This document shows, piece after piece, positions 10,567 through 24,906 of a DNA stretch of 64,000 nt (position 1 is the first letter of the stretch; each line of letters begins with the position of its first letter). This DNA is from Arabidopsis thaliana (lineage: Eukaryota; Streptophyta; Magnoliopsida; Brassicales; Brassicaceae): assembly GCF_000001735.4 (NCBI RefSeq), contig NC_003070.9, positions 27,637,971 to 27,701,970 of the forward strand, read 5' to 3'. The notes beneath the pieces are model-generated. The model did not search any database and had not been told where the DNA came from. It was given only the letters and a program-made list of their open reading frames with translations. Position numbers and translations under genes: made by a program.

Positions 10567-11797
10567 TTTCTTTTTGTTATGCAGTGTTTGTTTTGCTGAG
10601 TGTATTTTATCTCATATAAAGAGAAAATATTGGAAGGTTTTTTCTTTTAACTTAGCTAGGAAATATTGGTGGATACAACTATTGGACAGGGCAGGTCAAA
10701 CATAGAGGTAAAGTTTTGTTTCTTAGTATAGTAGTTTTTTGTAGGTTACTGAATTTGTTATTATACAATTGAATGTATTGATAAGACCAAGATATGACCA
10801 AGGCTACAAAATCCAAAATGTCTGAATTTGGATTTCCAAAAATTGACTAAATACTAATTACCAGTATATACATGTGACAAGTTTACCATTTCCTTATAAT
10901 CTTGTGATACCTTACTGTTATAAGTTAGTCTCCACTGGATAAAGATAAAATATCAGGTATCTAATGTTGGGACAGTGAAAATGTATCAGCATTAATTAGT
11001 ATATATAAATATGTTAATTAAAATATTACTAATTGGTAACTTTGACTGTGAACAGCCTGGCTCTAAATATATGTGCTGGAGGTGGTATAGCCATGGTCCA
11101 TTCATTTTTTACTTTTCTTTTTGAATGAAATCTATTAAAATTAGGATTGTACCATTTTTGTTTTCTAAAAAACATGGGACAAATGATACATTTTTTTCCA
11201 GCGCAAGGACCTCAAATTTATTGTGTCGGGCCTAACTTTAAATCTTATATTTTTCTTATGTATAAGATTAAATTTACATGGCAATGTCCATCATTTTTAG
11301 AAACATGAATCAATTTACTTATTGTTGAATTCGTTTTGAGTTGGATAGGAAGTGAGGTTTGAAAATAAATATTGAACTAGTTTTTAGTACCAAACCTCAT
11401 TAGTTAATTCTTTTTCTTCATTTTTTTTTGTTGTGTATGTTTTTGGTTATTGTCGATGCAATTACATGTTTCATGTTTGTATAGTTTCTAGCTTTAACCT
11501 GAATTTGGTTTTTACAACATAAACGCTGGCAATCGAATGTCTCATACATATCCCAGTGGTTAATAATTTCGGTGTCAGTCAGGTAGACACTTTGGAACTA
11601 TCGTCATTCTGATATGAATGGTGGTGATTTTGGGGTTGGCCAAAACTTATGTTCTTTAAAAATACCTTTTCATATCAAGACTGAGGATAAACTTCGAAAT
11701 TGTATATAAAAGATTAAAACAAAAATACTTAAACACATTCTGATGACCGAATTACACAGTCATCACACATATAATTATAAATTAAAAAATGACATAA
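10567..11797. other. Intergenic between the two lipid-transfer genes
   Basis: About 1.2 kb of AT-rich sequence. The end next to 10567 is the promoter of the first lipid-transfer gene, with a TATA-like ATATAAAG (minus: TTTATATG) near 10613. No other gene, tRNA or transposon end was seen. Confidence 0.5.
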
Positions 11798-13021
<1,224 letters not shown>

Positions 13022-15972
13022 ATGAGAGTCTCAGGCCAGAGTATCATAGCCATATCTCTATTCACACTCTCACTCTACATCCATCGTGTTCAAGCCCGTC
13101 CCTTCGTTCTCGTTCTCTCCAACGAAGATCTCAACGGAGGTTTTAATGATAACGGCGCCTACGAATCCTCCGATTTCGATGAGTTTGGTGAATCCGAACC
13201 CAAATCCGAAGAGGAGCTTGATCCCGGTTCATGGCGTCGAATCTTCGAGACAAATGAGTCCACCGTCCACGCCTCTGCGTCGCCGCAGTATTACTCCGGA
13301 CTCCACAAAATTCTCTCGGCTGCGAGTGAAGGAAACACTACATTGATGGAGGAAGCGGTTTCAGAGATAGATTCGTCTGCCTCGTCAGGAGATCCACACG
13401 CACAATCAGTGATGGGGTTCGTATACGGGATTGGGATGATGCGTGAGACGAGCCGAAGCAAATCGATTTTGCATCATCATTTCGCGGCTGCGGGAGGAAA
13501 TATGCAGTCTAAAATGGCACTTGCTTTTAGATATCTAAGACAAAATGTAAGCAAGCAACACTGAACATTTCAATTGGAACTTATCTAATTTTGAAGTTTT
13601 TTGGTTTCTTGTGATCCTTTTCACAGATGTATGATAAAGCTGTTGAGTTATATGCTGAACTAGCAGAGACAGCAGTGAATAGCTTTTTGATATCCAAGGA
13701 TTCTCCAATGGCTGAGCCAGTTAGAATCCACATTGGAACAGAGGAGAATAAAGATGCACTAAGGAAGTCACGAGGGGAGGAAGATGAGGATTTTCAGATA
13801 TTGGAATACCAGGCAGAGAAAGGGAATTCTGTAGCAATGCACAAAATTGGACTGTTTTATTACTTTGGTTTGAGAGGATTAAGGCGTGATCACGCTAAGG
13901 CGTTGTATTGGTTTTCGAAGGCGGTAGAGAAAGGAGAGCCTATGTCAATGGAACTTTTAGGGGAGATTTATGCTAGAGGAGTTTAATGGCCTTGGTTACT
14001 TGTATGTCAAAGGCTATGGAGTAGATAAGAGAAACTACACTAAGGTAACTTTTGCTTCATACTTACTAGGCTTGCTTCTTTATCTGACTTGAAGAATTTA
14101 GTTTTACTTAGAAACAATGATGATGGAATTGAGACATGGGATAGATTTTTGACTGTATGTAAAACATTCTAAATTAGTCTTAACAATTAAAGTACCAAAC
14201 TGAAGCACATCTCATCTTTAGTGGTGATCAGGACATATAAAGAGTCGCTTAGTGGCACTCTGAAACCATCGTAGATGCAGTTTTTGTTTTGACTTTTCCT
14301 TCAATATATCTTATGACCTAAAGATATCCCGTTGATATTTCCCTTCAAGTGCAGGCGAGAGAATACTTTGAGATGGCTGCTAATAATGAAGATCCTAGCG
14401 GGCATTATAACCTTGGAGTGTTGTATCTTAAAGGCACTGGAGTCAAGAAGGATGTGAGGCATGCAACCAAATATTTCTTTGTTGCTGCCAATGCTGGTCA
14501 ACCAAAGGCTTTTTATCAACTCGCCAAGATGTTCCATACAGGCGTTGGACTTACAAAGAACTTGGAAATGGTAACTATCTTCCGTACCATGAATGTCATA
14601 TACAAATAGTTTTTATATCTATGCAGTTCTGTTAAAATGAAACTCCAACTTTTGTTAACTTTTAAACTTCAGAAGATTAATTGACTGGAGCTCATTGGCA
14701 ATATTTCAAGATTCTTGCACAATCTTACAAGAATTTTCTTTTTACTATTTGAGGTTGGGGTGGTGTAATTTGCTAAAACGTATAACCAATTATAGAAATC
14801 TCTGTTAAGTTTTCACTGTGTCATGCTTTTATTTCTATTTCCATCAATTTAAGGTGTGTTTGTAGTTTTGCTCTGAGCACTATGAATACTTCATTGATGG
14901 ATTTTGTACTTCAAATTCCTTGTTGTAGGCGACAACTTTTTATAAGCTAGTAGCAGAAAGAGGACCATGGAGTTCTCTCTCTAGATGGGCTCTTGAAGCT
15001 TACTTGAAAGGTGATGTGGGAAAGGCTTTTATATTGTATTCGAGAATGTCAGAGCTCGGTTATGAAGTAGCACAAAGTAATGCTGCCTGGATCGTCGATA
15101 AATACGGGGAAAGAAGCATGTGCATGGGAGTGTATGGGTTTTGCACAGATAAGGAGAGGCACGATCGGGCTCATTCTTTGTGGTGGCGTGCCTCTGAACA
15201 GGGAAACGAACATGCTGCATTGCTTATTGGAGATGCATATTACTACGGTCGGGTAAGTCTACTTACGCTTGAAGTTTATGAATTGTGAACATACGGACAA
15301 TGGATATAATTGTCACTTATCTCATCCCATTCACATTTGATTTTTCCAAGAGAACATATTTCTCATTCATGAAATCTAGACGTTAACTGATTCTATGAGG
15401 CTCATACTCATGTTCACAGGGTACAGAGAGGGATTTCGTGCGTGCAGCAGAGGCGTACATGTATGCTAAATCTCAATCAAATGCGCAAGCAATGTTCAAC
15501 CTCGGTTACATGCATGAGCATGGAGAAGGTCTTCCTTTTGATCTCCATCTTGCTAAACGTTACTACGACCAGGCCCTCCAGAGCGATACTGCTGCCAAAT
15601 TGCCCGTCACGCTTGCTCTTGCGAGTGTATGGGTCCGCAGAAACTATGCTGATACTGCCCTGGTGAGAGAGAGGGAAGGAGAGTGATGATTTATCTGTTA
15701 ATGGAATTGTCCGAGTGAAAATGGATGACCAAGGTCACGTTTTATGGATGCAGGTGCAAGTACTGAATTCCTTACCAGAAGTGCATCAAAAGGTGGTGGA
15801 ATGGGTAGAGAATGGGATGTTGGAAGAAGGTAATGCGACCATACTAACTCTTTTCCTTTGTCTAATAACCGTTATATATCTCCGGGGGAGACAACGTAGA
15901 CAAGTGGTTTTGGATCCCGTTGGTGCTAACGTGGCACAGCCCCTCGCTGCCCCAGTAGCATTTCCCCAGTAA
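13022..15972 (+). CDS. HRD3B: HRD3/SEL1L-like ERAD protein with internal deletion scar
   Basis: Sel1-repeat protein of the ER membrane, partner of the HRD1 ubiquitin ligase in ER-associated degradation. Exons that keep the frame: 13022-13546, 13627-13980 (using the GT at 13981), 14355-14570, 14929-15252, 15420-15662 and 15754-15972, about 626 aa. There is a signal peptide (1-25), many Sel1 repeats, and a C-terminal transmembrane segment ([16 protein letters not shown]) with a basic cytosolic tail. If exon 2 is read on, it meets TAA at 13984-13986. Just after, in another frame, 13988-14044 encodes [19 protein letters not shown] and ends at a good donor (GTAACT, 14045). Relative to HRD3A as I remember it, about 25-30 residues of one Sel1 repeat are missing here, so this copy survives only by splicing around the scar or is decaying. 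Confidence 0.88.
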
Positions 15973-16870
15973 TGGCTGAACCAGATGAATCAAGAGAGCA
16001 CACAATCACCAGAGAGCCCAGAAATTTTCTGTACAGGTTCCAACTTAGTTCCATACTCATGACACACTTACTTAACCATAGCAGAGTGTAAGGAGAGGCG
16101 AGAAACTTTCAAGTTTTGCCCATTTTTATTCCCTTATTTAGTTTAAAGCAATAGCTATATCAGAACTGAACTGTAGGTTTCTCTGTAGAGCATTTCAAAA
16201 TTACATTTACCCGCTTGTAATGAAGTTTTGAGAGTAGAATAATGGTAATGGAACATATATTATGACAATTTGAAGTGAGAGTAATGAAGAATACCTCAAG
16301 AATTTTTTCAGGTCTGTTTTAAAAAGCCGGTATTTTATAAGATCACACAAATTCTCTCCATAACTTGTGGATTTAATTAGTTCGGTGAAACTTATGTTTA
16401 AATTTTAATCCCTGTATTATTATTTTACCCGAATGAAAGCTGATGGAGAATTGTATATTTCTATATATATATACGTAATTTTCTAAGATGTGTTTAATAA
16501 CATTAACCTGGCAATAATGGTCAAGAAAACGTGGCTTTGCAGAAAATGGTAATGTTTATGACTTGCATGTTTGTTAAACTGTCCACGGAGATGAACAATC
16601 GTTGAAAATGCAATTTATATCATTATGTTATACAATATACGATCCCTACAAACTTGCTTTTAAGCGGTCCTCACGTTCAATTAAACAAAATAATAATGAG
16701 AAATACTTATATAACAATCAAATATTCCAATCAATGAATAATTATTGATCCCCTTTATAATAAGCATCATCAACAATATTCGAGTAGTAGCCACATTTCA
16801 CTTTCATCTATACAGATTCTGATTCGTTCGTTTGAATCAGTAATCGCGCATCTCGTCTCGTCGGAGAAGA
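15973..16870. other. Intergenic between HRD3B and CAR3
   Basis: HRD3B 3' UTR, then the CAR3 promoter and leader. A TATA-like motif (CCTTTATAAT) is near 16754. Nothing else recognised. Confidence 0.5.
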
Positions 16871-17548
16871 ATGTCGCTTATGGATAATCTGTTAGGTATC
16901 CTCCGCGTTCGTGTCCAACGCGGTGTCAACCTCGCCGTACGTGATGTTTCCAGCAGCGATCCTTACGTCGTCCTCAAGCTAGGTCGTCAGGTTCTCTCTC
17001 TCTCACTTTCTCTCTCGTTTTCCTCAAACTTCAACGATTAATTTTTTCAAAAACTCATAATTCATATTTCTTTTGCAGAAACTCAAAACCAAAGTGGTGA
17101 AGCAAAACGTAAACCCACAATGGCAAGAAGATTTGTCATTCACAGTAACCGACCCTAATCTCCCGCTTACTCTGGTAAATTCCAAATCAAACCACTACTT
17201 TCTAAACCGTGGACCGGTCTACAAATTAACACATCGAATTTGCTTAAATCAAAACAGATTGTGTACGATCACGACTTCTTCAGCAAAGACGACAAAATGG
17301 GAGACGCAGAGATCGATTTGAAACCGTACATCGAAGCCTTACGAATGGAACTCTCCGGTTTACCAGACGGAACCATCATATCGACCATCGGTCCAAGCCG
17401 TGGCAACTGCTTAGCCGAGGAAAGCTACATCCGTTGGATCAACGATCGAATCGTTCAGCACATTTGTCTCCGACTCCGTAACGTCGAGCGTGGTGAAGTT
17501 GAGATTGAACTCCAATGGATTGATCTTCCCGGTTCTAAAGGCTTGTAA
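16871..17548 (+). CDS. CAR3: C2-domain ABA-related protein (CAR)
   Basis: Three exons, 16871-16990, 17079-17174 and 17258-17548, giving 168 aa. It is one C2 domain throughout. Calcium-binding loop 1 includes DVSSSDPYV near 25-33, and loop 3 is DHDFFSKDDKMGDAEID near 76-92. After the second half of the sandwich comes the plant insertion characteristic of CAR proteins (LPDGTIISTIGPSRGNCLAEE...). Family knowledge: CAR proteins bind phospholipids in a Ca2+-dependent way and bring PYR/PYL ABA receptors to the plasma membrane. Short proteins of 165-185 aa with this intron pattern form a ten-member family; gene order suggests CAR3. No signal peptide or TM. Confidence 0.9.
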
Positions 17549-20500
17549 ACAATTTTCGAAAGTTACCTTATTGGGCTTTTTAAACTTATTTATTGGGATA
17601 AGCCCATTATATAAATATAATATGAGGCCTATGATCCGATTGGATTCGGTCTGGAGTTATTTTTCACAAATAAACATTTGAAATATTTATGAACATTATG
17701 ATATTGAAGTATGAATGTGTGTGTGAAACCATTGGGTTTGTGTCTGCCCAAGGCGGCACGAATTTTAGTGATTGATGTTTAGTTTGAAGGAATCGTGAGG
17801 ACAAAGATATTTTACTTTCGTATATTCTTTTATTTTATTTTTCTCTTTTGGTTTTTCCTTTTAACGAAGTGAAGAAAATGAAAAAGAAAGAGATGAAAAA
17901 GATAACTTTATTGCAGCAATAGCAGCTTTTGAGGAACACAAATTTGTATTTTGAAACGAAGTAAGAAAAAGTTGGTAATTTTTCAGATCCTTTTAAATAT
18001 TCTCTGTTCTATTTCTATATATTCTTTTATAGGTTCAGCCTTTTAGAGAACCCAAAACCGTGCAAAAAAAAAGATTAAATTTTTAAAAAATATATGTTTA
18101 GCGAAAGCATCTATATATGCTTTTTTCACATTGATTCGTAGCCGTAGATCGGTATTTGGTCTGATGTTTTCTTTTGGTCGGGGGAAACTTTCGAAATTGT
18201 AAAATAGACCCTTTATTATTGATTCGTTTCTTAAACATCCCCTATGTTTTATAATCATGACGAAAGTAGATAATGAAAAACATTTGAGTTGGAGCTTAAT
18301 GAAGCTGACAAGTGTCACGCCTCTACTTTAATTTTCCCATTTTACCCTCATCCATCATTAACTTCTTTTACGCATGCCCCTCCTGTTTCTCGCTCTGTTC
18401 TTTCTTCTACTCCTTTATTGTTTTCTTCACGTTTATAACTATTTGTTGATTATTTCACTTCAACATCGTATTAAAAATAAGTTAAAGACAAATTAAATAG
18501 AGTAAACCCATTCATAAAAACAACATAATCATTAAGGCTGAGTCGGATGATATGTGAATAGCCTATTTTTCCGGATATCCTCCAAATCAAGTTTTATGTC
18601 GTCGATTTGTGTGTGTGTGTCCATCATCTGTTGTATTTGTTCAAAAGGGCTTAAAACATTTCGTACCAAACATGAATCTTCATTAGTCATCATCCGTTCA
18701 TTAGTGGGATTATTTGTTTTGATTACAATTACAAGGCATGCTTTAGCGAAGCGTGTTTAAGCACAAACGCATGGACCTTCAACATGCATTATTTTCGGGT
18801 TGCGTGAAAAGCTATGCTTACATTGTACTAACTTTTAATTAAATTAATCATTAAGTTGATTTCTTTTAATTTCATGCAGTTGTATACGGTACTTATGAGT
18901 TCTGATTGATAACCAAACTATGAAGTTTTCTTTTCTGATTCATAATTTATCCATTTGAGTTTTTTATTCAACCGTCTATTTCTAATTGATTCTACAACAA
19001 TTAGTCACCCAATGACTATGAGACTCATAATAGTTTGAATAATTAAACTATACAATTGTGGCAAATGGCTATGCATAAAAACAACATCTTTTGTAATTTT
19101 TAAGGCGTGAGGAAGATGTATAAAGTGAATAACCTACTTTTCAAATACAACGGCTAGCTGGACATCTCGCTATATATTGTTATTCAAGTCTTATTTAGGT
19201 TTTGAAAAATAATCAAGTACAATAATTTTCTTTCTCATGAATGTTAAACCGAATAGAGAAGCCAAGCAAAGATATAAAAAATACAATGGGAGGCTTCCAC
19301 CGTAGACAGTCCAATGATCATCTACATTTCGACCATTAACCAGTAACGACTAACGAGAATCAATATCAAATATTTTCTTAAACTCGGCAACCATTAATCT
19401 TCTGTTGATAAACTTTAAAAAAATTCATTATAGTAATCTTTTTATTTATCTTTTAGCCAATAAAAAGATTAGTCAAATTTGTAAATTATTCCATTGGCGT
19501 TGTCGCCAAAGTTTCATTTCAAAACCACATAGTTAGTTTATACTTCTTATTAAAAAAGAATTATGAGTTCGAGCGATTTTGTTAACTAGTGATATTTCGG
19601 TCTATATAAATTTTGAAGAAAACCCAAAAGAAAGCATAATTTGATGCAAAACATGTATCCACTTATCATTCCCATTGATTAACGTATTTATTGAGATTAG
19701 TTTGTCGACTTTTAGTATCAGCCATAAGACTCACTTTATGTATATTAAAGCAGGTCAATATAGATCATAAAGTGTTAATTAGTCAAAATTTGCTTTATTA
19801 AACCAAACTATCTTACTCTCTTTTCCATTTTTCCCGTTTCAAGTGTTTGCTAAAAGATCAATTTTAATTTTCTCGTTTCAAGTATTTGCTAAAAGGTCAT
19901 CCATCACCCATAACCATAAGTCAAGCCGTGCAAACATAGAGTATTAGAAAAAACGTTAATTTGAGTTCAATATTACACAAAGTCGCAGTTGTAACAAGGA
20001 TTTGCACAACAAAAGATTGAAAGATTAATGGATTAGTGACAAATAATTTGAAAGATCCAAAATATCATTAACTATATGGAATGTGAAAAAATCCTGCAAT
20101 TTTTTTTTTTTTTTTGCCGTGTTAAAAATTCAATTCTTTCAAAGAACCAATTTTAAAATTATTTGTCAGTAAAAAAAAATAGAAACTACTTGATTTATAA
20201 TTTTTAATAGAAAAATGATGTTAAGTCATCAACTCTTTTATTTTTTCGTAACTTCTCAACATATTTACTTTATTCGGATTGCATAACCTACTTTTTTTGT
20301 GTGTATAGTCTCTTTAAGCGCAAGAAATGGCAAGGAAAGTCGAATTATATTAGTACTATATATTATTATTATGCTTAAAAAAAAGTTGAAAACATTGGAA
20401 AAATAAAAAGCTGGAAAGAAAAAAAAAAGAAGAACTGTGTTTGTATGGGATGATGAGAAAAATGAAGAGCAGACTGTTGATGGAATATTGTGTTTCCTCA

Positions 20501-21801
20501 AATATCAACACTCCTCATTATATCATCAACCCATTGCTTTTTGTACGGACTTTATTAGTAGTATTAAAGAACACATCAGACTGATTTGTGTAAGCAAACC
20601 AGAACCACCCTCTTTTCAACATTTTTCTTTCAAAAAACTTCTACGTATTTATGTTCAATAAAACTTTGTTACTAATTTTCTCAACGAAATATATTTTATA
20701 AAACTTTGTTAGTAATGTTATACAGTAAACAGTAAAAGAAAATAAGTTCCAAGATGAGCGATCAAAGGATTGAATAGTTCATAAATAATTCGTATGCGCA
20801 ACTACAACTGTAAATGATAACCTATGCAATGATAACTCACACACACCCATCTCACATGAAAAAGTGATTTCGACCTTATGTTAGTGATATCACATCTTTT
20901 CTTTTATCTCCACCCACAAAGTCTTTGGTTAGGAACTAGTTTGTTCAATTGCAACCATTTTTCCAAAGACTTTCAACCTCTCTTCGGAGAAGACTTCTAT
21001 CTTTAAAACCAAAATTTTCTAAGTTCATATAAACATCAAATCGAGCCTTATATCATCACTTCAATGTGTATTTATCTTCTGTTGTGATTTATCAATTGAA
21101 AGTCAATACCAAAAATCCCATCATACTAATCACAATAATTTATAGCAAAAATAAATTTAACAATTTTTAAACATGGTAAAAATATAAATTTAATAATTAG
21201 TATAGGGGATAAATTGATCAACCGAATAGATTAATTCATAATTTGAAAAGGCCAAAAAAAAAAGAGAGAGGCAAAAACAGAGGCTCTGCTTTGGACTCCG
21301 CAAAGCGCACAAGGCCGCCTCTTTCACTATCCCCAAAGCTCCACCACGCACCCATCAACCACCATTTTTATTTCGTTTTTATTACATTCAAAAAAACTTC
21401 TTTTTGTCGTATTTCAATCAAAATTACATCACACACACTATTATGTTGGAATGTTTAACAAAACAAATAAATATGTTGAGCTATTCCAATTTTACATTTA
21501 ATGTTTTTTTACTCCTACACGTAAACTACTTTTGAATATAATATCTAGAAACTAACCAAATAATCGAAAACGAAAATAATAAAATCAGCAAACAGTTTTA
21601 GCTTCATTAACAAAATATATATATGTTTAATTAAAAAATATGGTATTTTCTCAACGGACAAAAAAATAAAATAAAAAGAATATAAAAATGTGGTCTCTTC
21701 TCAACACTCACTTTACTCTTTTTTCCCTCTTCACCACTTCTCTCTCAAACTAAAGACAAAAGCTCTTCTCTCTTCCCTCTCTCTTCTCCGGCGAACAAAA
21801 G
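17549..21801. other. Long intergenic region upstream of PIN1
   Basis: About 4.2 kb, AT-rich, without a believable coding ORF on either strand. A 16-T run lies at about 20100-20115. A TATA-like AATATAAAAA is near 21679, some 120 bp before the PIN1 ATG. The leader just before the ATG is CT-rich. I see no transposon ends or tRNA. The region presumably carries the PIN1 auxin-response and tissue-specific elements, but I could not identify a clear clustered motif. Confidence 0.5.
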
Positions 21802-24800
21802 ATGATTACGGCGGCGGACTTCTACCACGTTATGACGGCTATGGTTCCGTTATACGTAGCTATGATCCTCGCTTACGGCTCTGTCAAATGGTGGAAAATC
21901 TTCACACCAGACCAATGCTCCGGCATAAACCGTTTCGTCGCTCTCTTCGCCGTTCCTCTCCTCTCTTTCCACTTCATCGCCGCTAACAACCCTTACGCCA
22001 TGAACCTCCGTTTCCTCGCCGCAGATTCTCTCCAGAAAGTCATTGTCCTCTCTCTCCTCTTCCTCTGGTGCAAACTCAGCCGCAACGGTTCTTTAGATTG
22101 GACCATAACTCTCTTCTCTCTCTCGACACTCCCCAACACTCTAGTCATGGGGATACCTCTTCTCAAAGGCATGTATGGTAATTTCTCCGGCGACCTCATG
22201 GTTCAAATCGTTGTTCTTCAGTGTATCATTTGGTACACACTCATGCTCTTTCTCTTTGAGTACCGTGGAGCTAAGCTTTTGATCTCCGAGCAGTTTCCAG
22301 ACACAGCAGGATCTATTGTTTCGATTCATGTTGATTCCGACATTATGTCTTTAGATGGAAGACAACCTTTGGAAACTGAAGCTGAGATTAAAGAAGATGG
22401 GAAGCTTCATGTTACTGTTCGTCGTTCTAATGCTTCAAGGTCTGATATTTACTCGAGAAGGTCTCAAGGCTTATCTGCGACACCTAGACCTTCGAATCTA
22501 ACCAACGCTGAGATATATTCGCTTCAGAGTTCAAGAAACCCAACGCCACGTGGCTCTAGTTTTAATCATACTGATTTTTACTCGATGATGGCTTCTGGTG
22601 GTGGTCGGAACTCTAACTTTGGTCCTGGAGAAGCTGTGTTTGGTTCTAAAGGTCCTACTCCGAGACCTTCCAACTACGAAGAAGACGGTGGTCCTGCTAA
22701 ACCGACGGCTGCTGGAACTGCTGCTGGAGCTGGGAGGTTTCATTATCAATCTGGAGGAAGTGGTGGCGGTGGAGGAGCGCATTATCCGGCGCCGAACCCA
22801 GGGATGTTTTCGCCCAACACTGGCGGTGGTGGAGGCACGGCGGCGAAAGGAAACGCTCCGGTGGTTGGTGGGAAAAGACAAGACGGAAACGGAAGAGATC
22901 TTCACATGTTTGTGTGGAGCTCAAGTGCTTCGCCGGTCTCAGATGTGTTCGGCGGTGGAGGAGGAAACCACCACGCCGATTACTCCACCGCTACGAACGA
23001 TCATCAAAAGGACGTTAAGATCTCTGTACCTCAGGGGAATAGTAACGGTATAGTCCCTCTATAACTTTGTTGTTTTGTTTTCGCACCCTAATTTATTTTC
23101 TTTACAAAAACACCCCCAAAATTTCTCTATGTCCTTCGATATTTATGATTTGGTTAAGGGGTTCTTTAATTGTTTACATGTGTTGTTGCCTTACTTTAGA
23201 CAACCAGTACGTGGAGAGGGAAGAGTTTAGTTTCGGTAACAAAGACGATGATAGCAAAGTATTGGCAACGGACGGTGGGAACAACATAAGCAACAAAACG
23301 ACGCAGGCTAAGGTGATGCCACCAACAAGTGTGATGACAAGACTCATTCTCATTATGGTTTGGAGGAAACTTATTCGTAATCCCAACTCTTACTCCAGTT
23401 TATTCGGCATCACCTGGTCCCTCATTTCCTTCAAGTACTGTTTCAAACTTGTCTTATTTTCACTTTACTTTGGTTTTGGTCTACTATTTTAACCACTTTC
23501 TTGATGCATAAAGGGTCAGCCTTGAATGCGTATATGTTTGAAAGTTTTTTCTGATAGATTGAAGTAACAAAAGATTTGAGAAAGATCTCTTTATTGGAAT
23601 TAAATTGATGTGGTCTGTGCAGGTGGAACATTGAAATGCCAGCTCTTATAGCAAAGTCTATCTCCATACTCTCAGATGCAGGTCTAGGCATGGCTATGTT
23701 CAGTCTTGGTCAGTTCCTTTTTCTCTTTTCTTTTATTTTTACCTCTTTTCATTTATTACATAATTAAATACCATAAAACAGTCAATTGTTCTCTTTATTT
23801 CTGACCTTCATTCTTTATGGTGTTTTTTAAATTTTAAATGATTTTAAGAAAAAAAACAAATCATGTGGAAGCATGATTCTCTCTGTTTTCTTTTTCTTTG
23901 AAGTTTTTTTGAAACATGTTTGTATCAAAAAAGCAAACAAAACTGGCTTCACAGCAGAAAGCATGCTCCACAGTTCTCTGCTTATCATCATAACATGTCT
24001 CTCCCTTGAATAGGAGGAACCATTTTTTATTTTCTCTTAAAGCAACAAACAATTTTTTTATACCTAATATTGACCCCCTTATCGATGAAAAAACTTTCTT
24101 TTTTACCTTGTTTATGTTTCAGTAGACTTCCATCAACTGATTATAAAATTTGTGCTTAATCATGACTTTATGGAATGAATAGTTTAGGATAACGATAATG
24201 ATGATGTTAATGTTGTGGTGGTGGATCAGTGGCTGTGATGATTATTTTTATGTCACTCTTTTGCAGCTAAAAACAGTGTATAAACTTAAATTAACCAAAA
24301 AGCAAAACAATAATAAATTATTTGTTTAAATTTGTGGCTTTTTTTGGATGTGTTAAAGGGTTGTTCATGGCGTTAAACCCAAGAATAATAGCTTGTGGAA
24401 ACAGAAGAGCAGCTTTTGCGGCGGCTATGAGATTTGTCGTTGGACCTGCCGTCATGCTCGTTGCTTCTTATGCCGTTGGCCTCCGTGGCGTCCTCCTCCA
24501 TGTTGCCATTATCCAGGTAGTTTTTATTTGCATGATCAAATATGAAACACTTCTGTTGTGTCTACTGTCGTTTATACGATTTCTAACCATTATTTTTATT
24601 GACAACAAACAGGCAGCTTTGCCGCAAGGAATAGTACCGTTTGTGTTTGCCAAAGAGTATAATGTGCATCCTGACATTCTTAGCACTGCGTAAGTTTATT
24701 AATCTATTAAATAGTTTTGTTGTTATAACAATAAATTTTGTTGTAGAAAAAAAGTTAGGTTGGTTTTGCCTACATTAATTATGATTAGGTGTATATATAA

Positions 24801-24906
24801 ATATATTTTTGTTAACGTGAGTTCTGATTTTTGTTGCAGGGTGATATTTGGGATGTTGATCGCGTTGCCCATAACTCTTCTCTACTACATTCTCTTGGGT
24901 CTATGA
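21802..24906 (+). CDS. PIN1: Auxin efflux carrier PIN-FORMED 1
   Basis: Six exons: 21802-23047, 23200-23434, 23623-23708, 24359-24516, 24613-24689 and 24840-24906, giving 622 aa. Five transmembrane helices occupy about 7-160, with NPNTLVMG-like sequence at [15 protein letters not shown] long hydrophilic loop follows (about 165-480), then five more helices to the end ([14 protein letters not shown]). The loop holds three TPRxS(N/S) motifs ([16 protein letters not shown] and PTPRPSNY), the targets of PINOID/WAG and D6PK kinases that set polarity and activity. It also has several glycine runs. PIN1 is the polar plasma-membrane carrier for shoot and vascular auxin transport. All splice phases close (1,2,1,0,2). 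Confidence 0.98.

Noticed and set aside
22531-22924. Antisense ORFs across the PIN1 loop
   Set aside because: They overlap the confirmed PIN1 exon, have low-complexity Ser/Arg composition and no promoter. They are shadows of the Gly-rich coding strand.
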